A stretch of DNA of 9,451 nt from Paracoccaceae bacterium. GTDB taxonomy: Bacteria > Pseudomonadota > Alphaproteobacteria > Rhodobacterales > Rhodobacteraceae. Shown here piece by piece: positions 8,521-9,451 of the stretch (its first letter is position 1; every line of letters starts with the position of its first letter). The stretch lies in NCBI GenBank assembly GCA_026984895.1, contig JALSRF010000369.1, positions 1-9,451 of the forward strand, given 5' to 3'. The translations under genes and the position numbers were made by a program. The notes under the pieces are model-generated. The model made no database searches. It saw only the letters and a list, made by a program, of their open reading frames with translations, and was not told the DNA's origin.

Positions 8521-8550
8521 TACCGCTTTTGCGGGCGCAGGCAAGCGGTA
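8521..8550 (-). terminator. Hairpin downstream of the hypothetical gene, likely terminator
   Basis: An 8-bp perfect inverted repeat, TACCGCTT and AAGCGGTA, encloses 14 nt, inside which TTGC and GCAA can extend or compete in pairing. On the minus strand it starts about 18 nt past the stop of the Pro/Ala-rich gene and is followed by TTTAAGG. That makes it a weak rho-independent terminator candidate. It also lies only 15 nt upstream of the tRNA 5' end, so it may overlap the tRNA promoter. Confidence 0.45.
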
Positions 8551-8568
8551 AAGACGATGGCCGCGAAT

Positions 8569-9451
8569 TCAGTCGGAGCGATCGGCATCCGGGGCATCCG
8601 CGCCGCCGCCGGATCCGGCCCCCGGGGCGGCCATGGCGCCGTCCACGGCCTCCATCCGTTCGCGCAGGGCCACAAGCCGTTTGTAAAGCGCCTTGAGAAC
8701 CGCATCCGAGCCCGCGCCCGGCGGGATCGAATCGCCGGCGGCGGCGCGGCGCAGCGTCCGGGCCACATCGTGGATGTCGGGCGCACGGGGCTGTGTGTCC
8801 TCGCCGGCCGTCTCGGCGGGCGTCGCCTGGTCTGGGGCGGTCGTGTCGGGCAGCGGGGAAACCGGTGCCGCCGCCGGATCGGGCGGTGCCGCCCGTGCGT
8901 CCTGCGGTGCATCCTGCGGCGCGTCCCGTCCTGCGTCCTGGGGTGCGGGGCGCGCGGCCGCGGCGGTGGGGGCCGGCGCGCTTTCGGGCGATGCCGGGGT
9001 TTCGGGCGATGCCGGGGTTTCGGGCGATGCCGGGATTTCGGGCGATGCCGGGGTTTCGGGCGCGCCGGGCGGGGGCGCAAGCGGCAGTTCGGGGGCGTCG
9101 TCCGCGTCCTGCGCATGTCCGGCCGGTCGTCCCGGGGCGGCCTTTGCCTGGGGCAGGGCGTTCTTGGCCTCGCGATAGCTGGTGATCGGCTGCTGGCCCT
9201 CGGCGTAGACCTCTCCGCGCATGCCGACGCGCCGTTCAGCGGGCGGGGGAGGCGCATCCTGGCCCTTGTCGTCGGGCGCGCGCGCGGGTTCTTGCGCGGG
9301 CTCGGGCGGGGTTGCGGTTGCGGGTTCGGGCGCGGGCTCGCCTGCCGGTTCGTCCGCCGGCCCGGGCGCGGGGTCACGCGCCTGCGCGGGCTCCTGTTCG
9401 CCTGCCGGTTCGTCCGCCGGCCCGGGCGGGGCCGGTTCGGGCGCGCGCTCG
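8569..9451 (-). CDS. Pro/Ala/Glu-rich hypothetical protein (C-terminal part)
   Basis: I do not recognise this gene. The frame is open from the stop at 8569 to the window edge, giving at least 294 residues. Its start lies outside; the ATG at 9222 is probably internal, because the same Pro/Ala/Glu-rich composition continues upstream of it. Most of the visible protein is low complexity: PADEPAGE repeats near the edge, a short less biased stretch (GEVYAEGQQPITSYREAKNALPQAK), five ASPE-type hexapeptides (PASPET and variants), and DAPQDAPQDA. The last 70 residues look structured, with ARTLRRAAAGD and a probable amphipathic helix VLKALYKRLVALRERMEAVDG, then a Gly/Asp-rich tail. No membrane segment or enzyme motif is visible. 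It resembles a long flexible linker leading to a small C-terminal helical piece. Strand and frame are favoured by this plausible C-terminus and the hairpin after the stop. Confidence 0.65.
   Translation of the reverse strand, partial: ERAPEPAPPGPADEPAGEQEPAQARDPAPGPADEPAGEPAPEPATATPPEPAQEPARAPDDKGQDAPPPPAERRVGMRGEVYAEGQQPITSYREAKNALPQAKAAPGRPAGHAQDADDAPELPLAPPPGAPETPASPEIPASPETPASPETPASPESAPAPTAAAARPAPQDAGRDAPQDAPQDARAAPPDPAAAPVSPLPDTTAPDQATPAETAGEDTQPRAPDIHDVARTLRRAAAGDSIPPGAGSDAVLKALYKRLVALRERMEAVDGAMAAPGAGSGGGADAPDADRSD
8982..9062 (-). repeat. 18-bp tandem repeat, four full copies plus a partial
   Basis: On the plus strand the unit TTTCGGGCGATGCCGGGG occurs at 8982-8999, 9000-9017, 9018-9035 (one base change at the end) and 9036-9053. 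A 9-nt partial copy follows to 9062. Each unit encodes the hexapeptide PASPET (one copy PASPEI) on the minus strand. The near identity suggests recent slippage or selection on the repeat. Confidence 0.9.
9338..9428 (-). repeat. 31-bp direct repeat, copies 60 bp apart
   Basis: An exact 31-bp sequence occurs at 9338-9368 and again at 9398-9428. The offset of 60 bp (20 codons) keeps both copies in the same reading frame of the minus-strand protein, where each encodes a PGPADEPAGE-type block. It may be part of a longer array continuing past the window edge. Confidence 0.85.

Noticed and set aside
8982..9053. CRISPR-like array
   Set aside because: The units are directly adjacent with no variable spacers and encode a regular hexapeptide, so this is a coding tandem repeat.
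8693..9185. Plus-strand Gly/Ser/Ala-rich and FRAMPG-repeat open frames opposite the hypothetical gene
   Set aside because: They are other-frame readings of the same 18-bp repeats. The minus-strand frame stays open to the window edge, ends in a plausible charged helix and is followed by a hairpin.

Overview
This window comes from a high-GC alphaproteobacterium, most likely of the Rhodobacterales (Rhodobacter/Paracoccus/Roseobacter type). The evidence is the cytochrome c maturation cluster in the order ccmA-ccmB-ccmC-ccmD-ccmG, which matches helABCD(orf52)X of Rhodobacter capsulatus. The long two-domain dCTP deaminase and the general base and codon usage agree. No mobile element, phage gene, CRISPR array or rRNA is visible.

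Layout. Positions 1-2455 (+ strand) hold a tightly packed cytochrome c biogenesis operon: the 3' half of ccmA, then ccmB (ATGA overlap), ccmC (71 nt gap), ccmD (8 nt overlap) and ccmG (8 nt overlap). Positions 2456-3342 form a very GC-rich stretch of about 890 bp with no credible gene; it contains a 29-bp-period degenerate repeat. Positions 3343-6033 (- strand) encode a complete aconitase A, with a likely terminator just past its stop. Positions 6034-6323 are a divergent control region with a putative acnA promoter whose spacer holds a perfect 10-bp palindrome. Positions 6324-7031 (+) encode an exported DUF1223 (thioredoxin-like, CxxC) protein followed by a hairpin terminator. Positions 7252-8370 (-) encode a two-domain dCTP deaminase with an odd Gly/Ser-rich linker. 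Positions 8429-8505 (-) are a tRNA-Pro(GGG) gene with encoded CCA and its own likely terminator. Positions 8569-9451 (-) are the C-terminal part of a Pro/Ala/Glu-rich protein of unknown function, full of short DNA repeats and open to the window edge.

How the genes work together. CcmA and CcmB form the ABC part and CcmC and CcmD the heme-handling part of the machinery that delivers heme to CcmE in the periplasm; CcmG reduces apocytochrome cysteines. Here ccmE, ccmF, ccmH and ccmI are not in view. Aconitase serves the TCA cycle, dCTP deaminase supplies dUTP for thymidylate synthesis, and the DUF1223 protein is a possible further periplasmic thiol protein.

Most of this window is ordinary conserved core genome. 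I did not find a convincing undescribed system. The points worth a second look are the operator-like palindrome in the acnA promoter, the long repeat-bearing gap, the Gly/Ser insertion in the deaminase, and the repeat-rich hypothetical protein.
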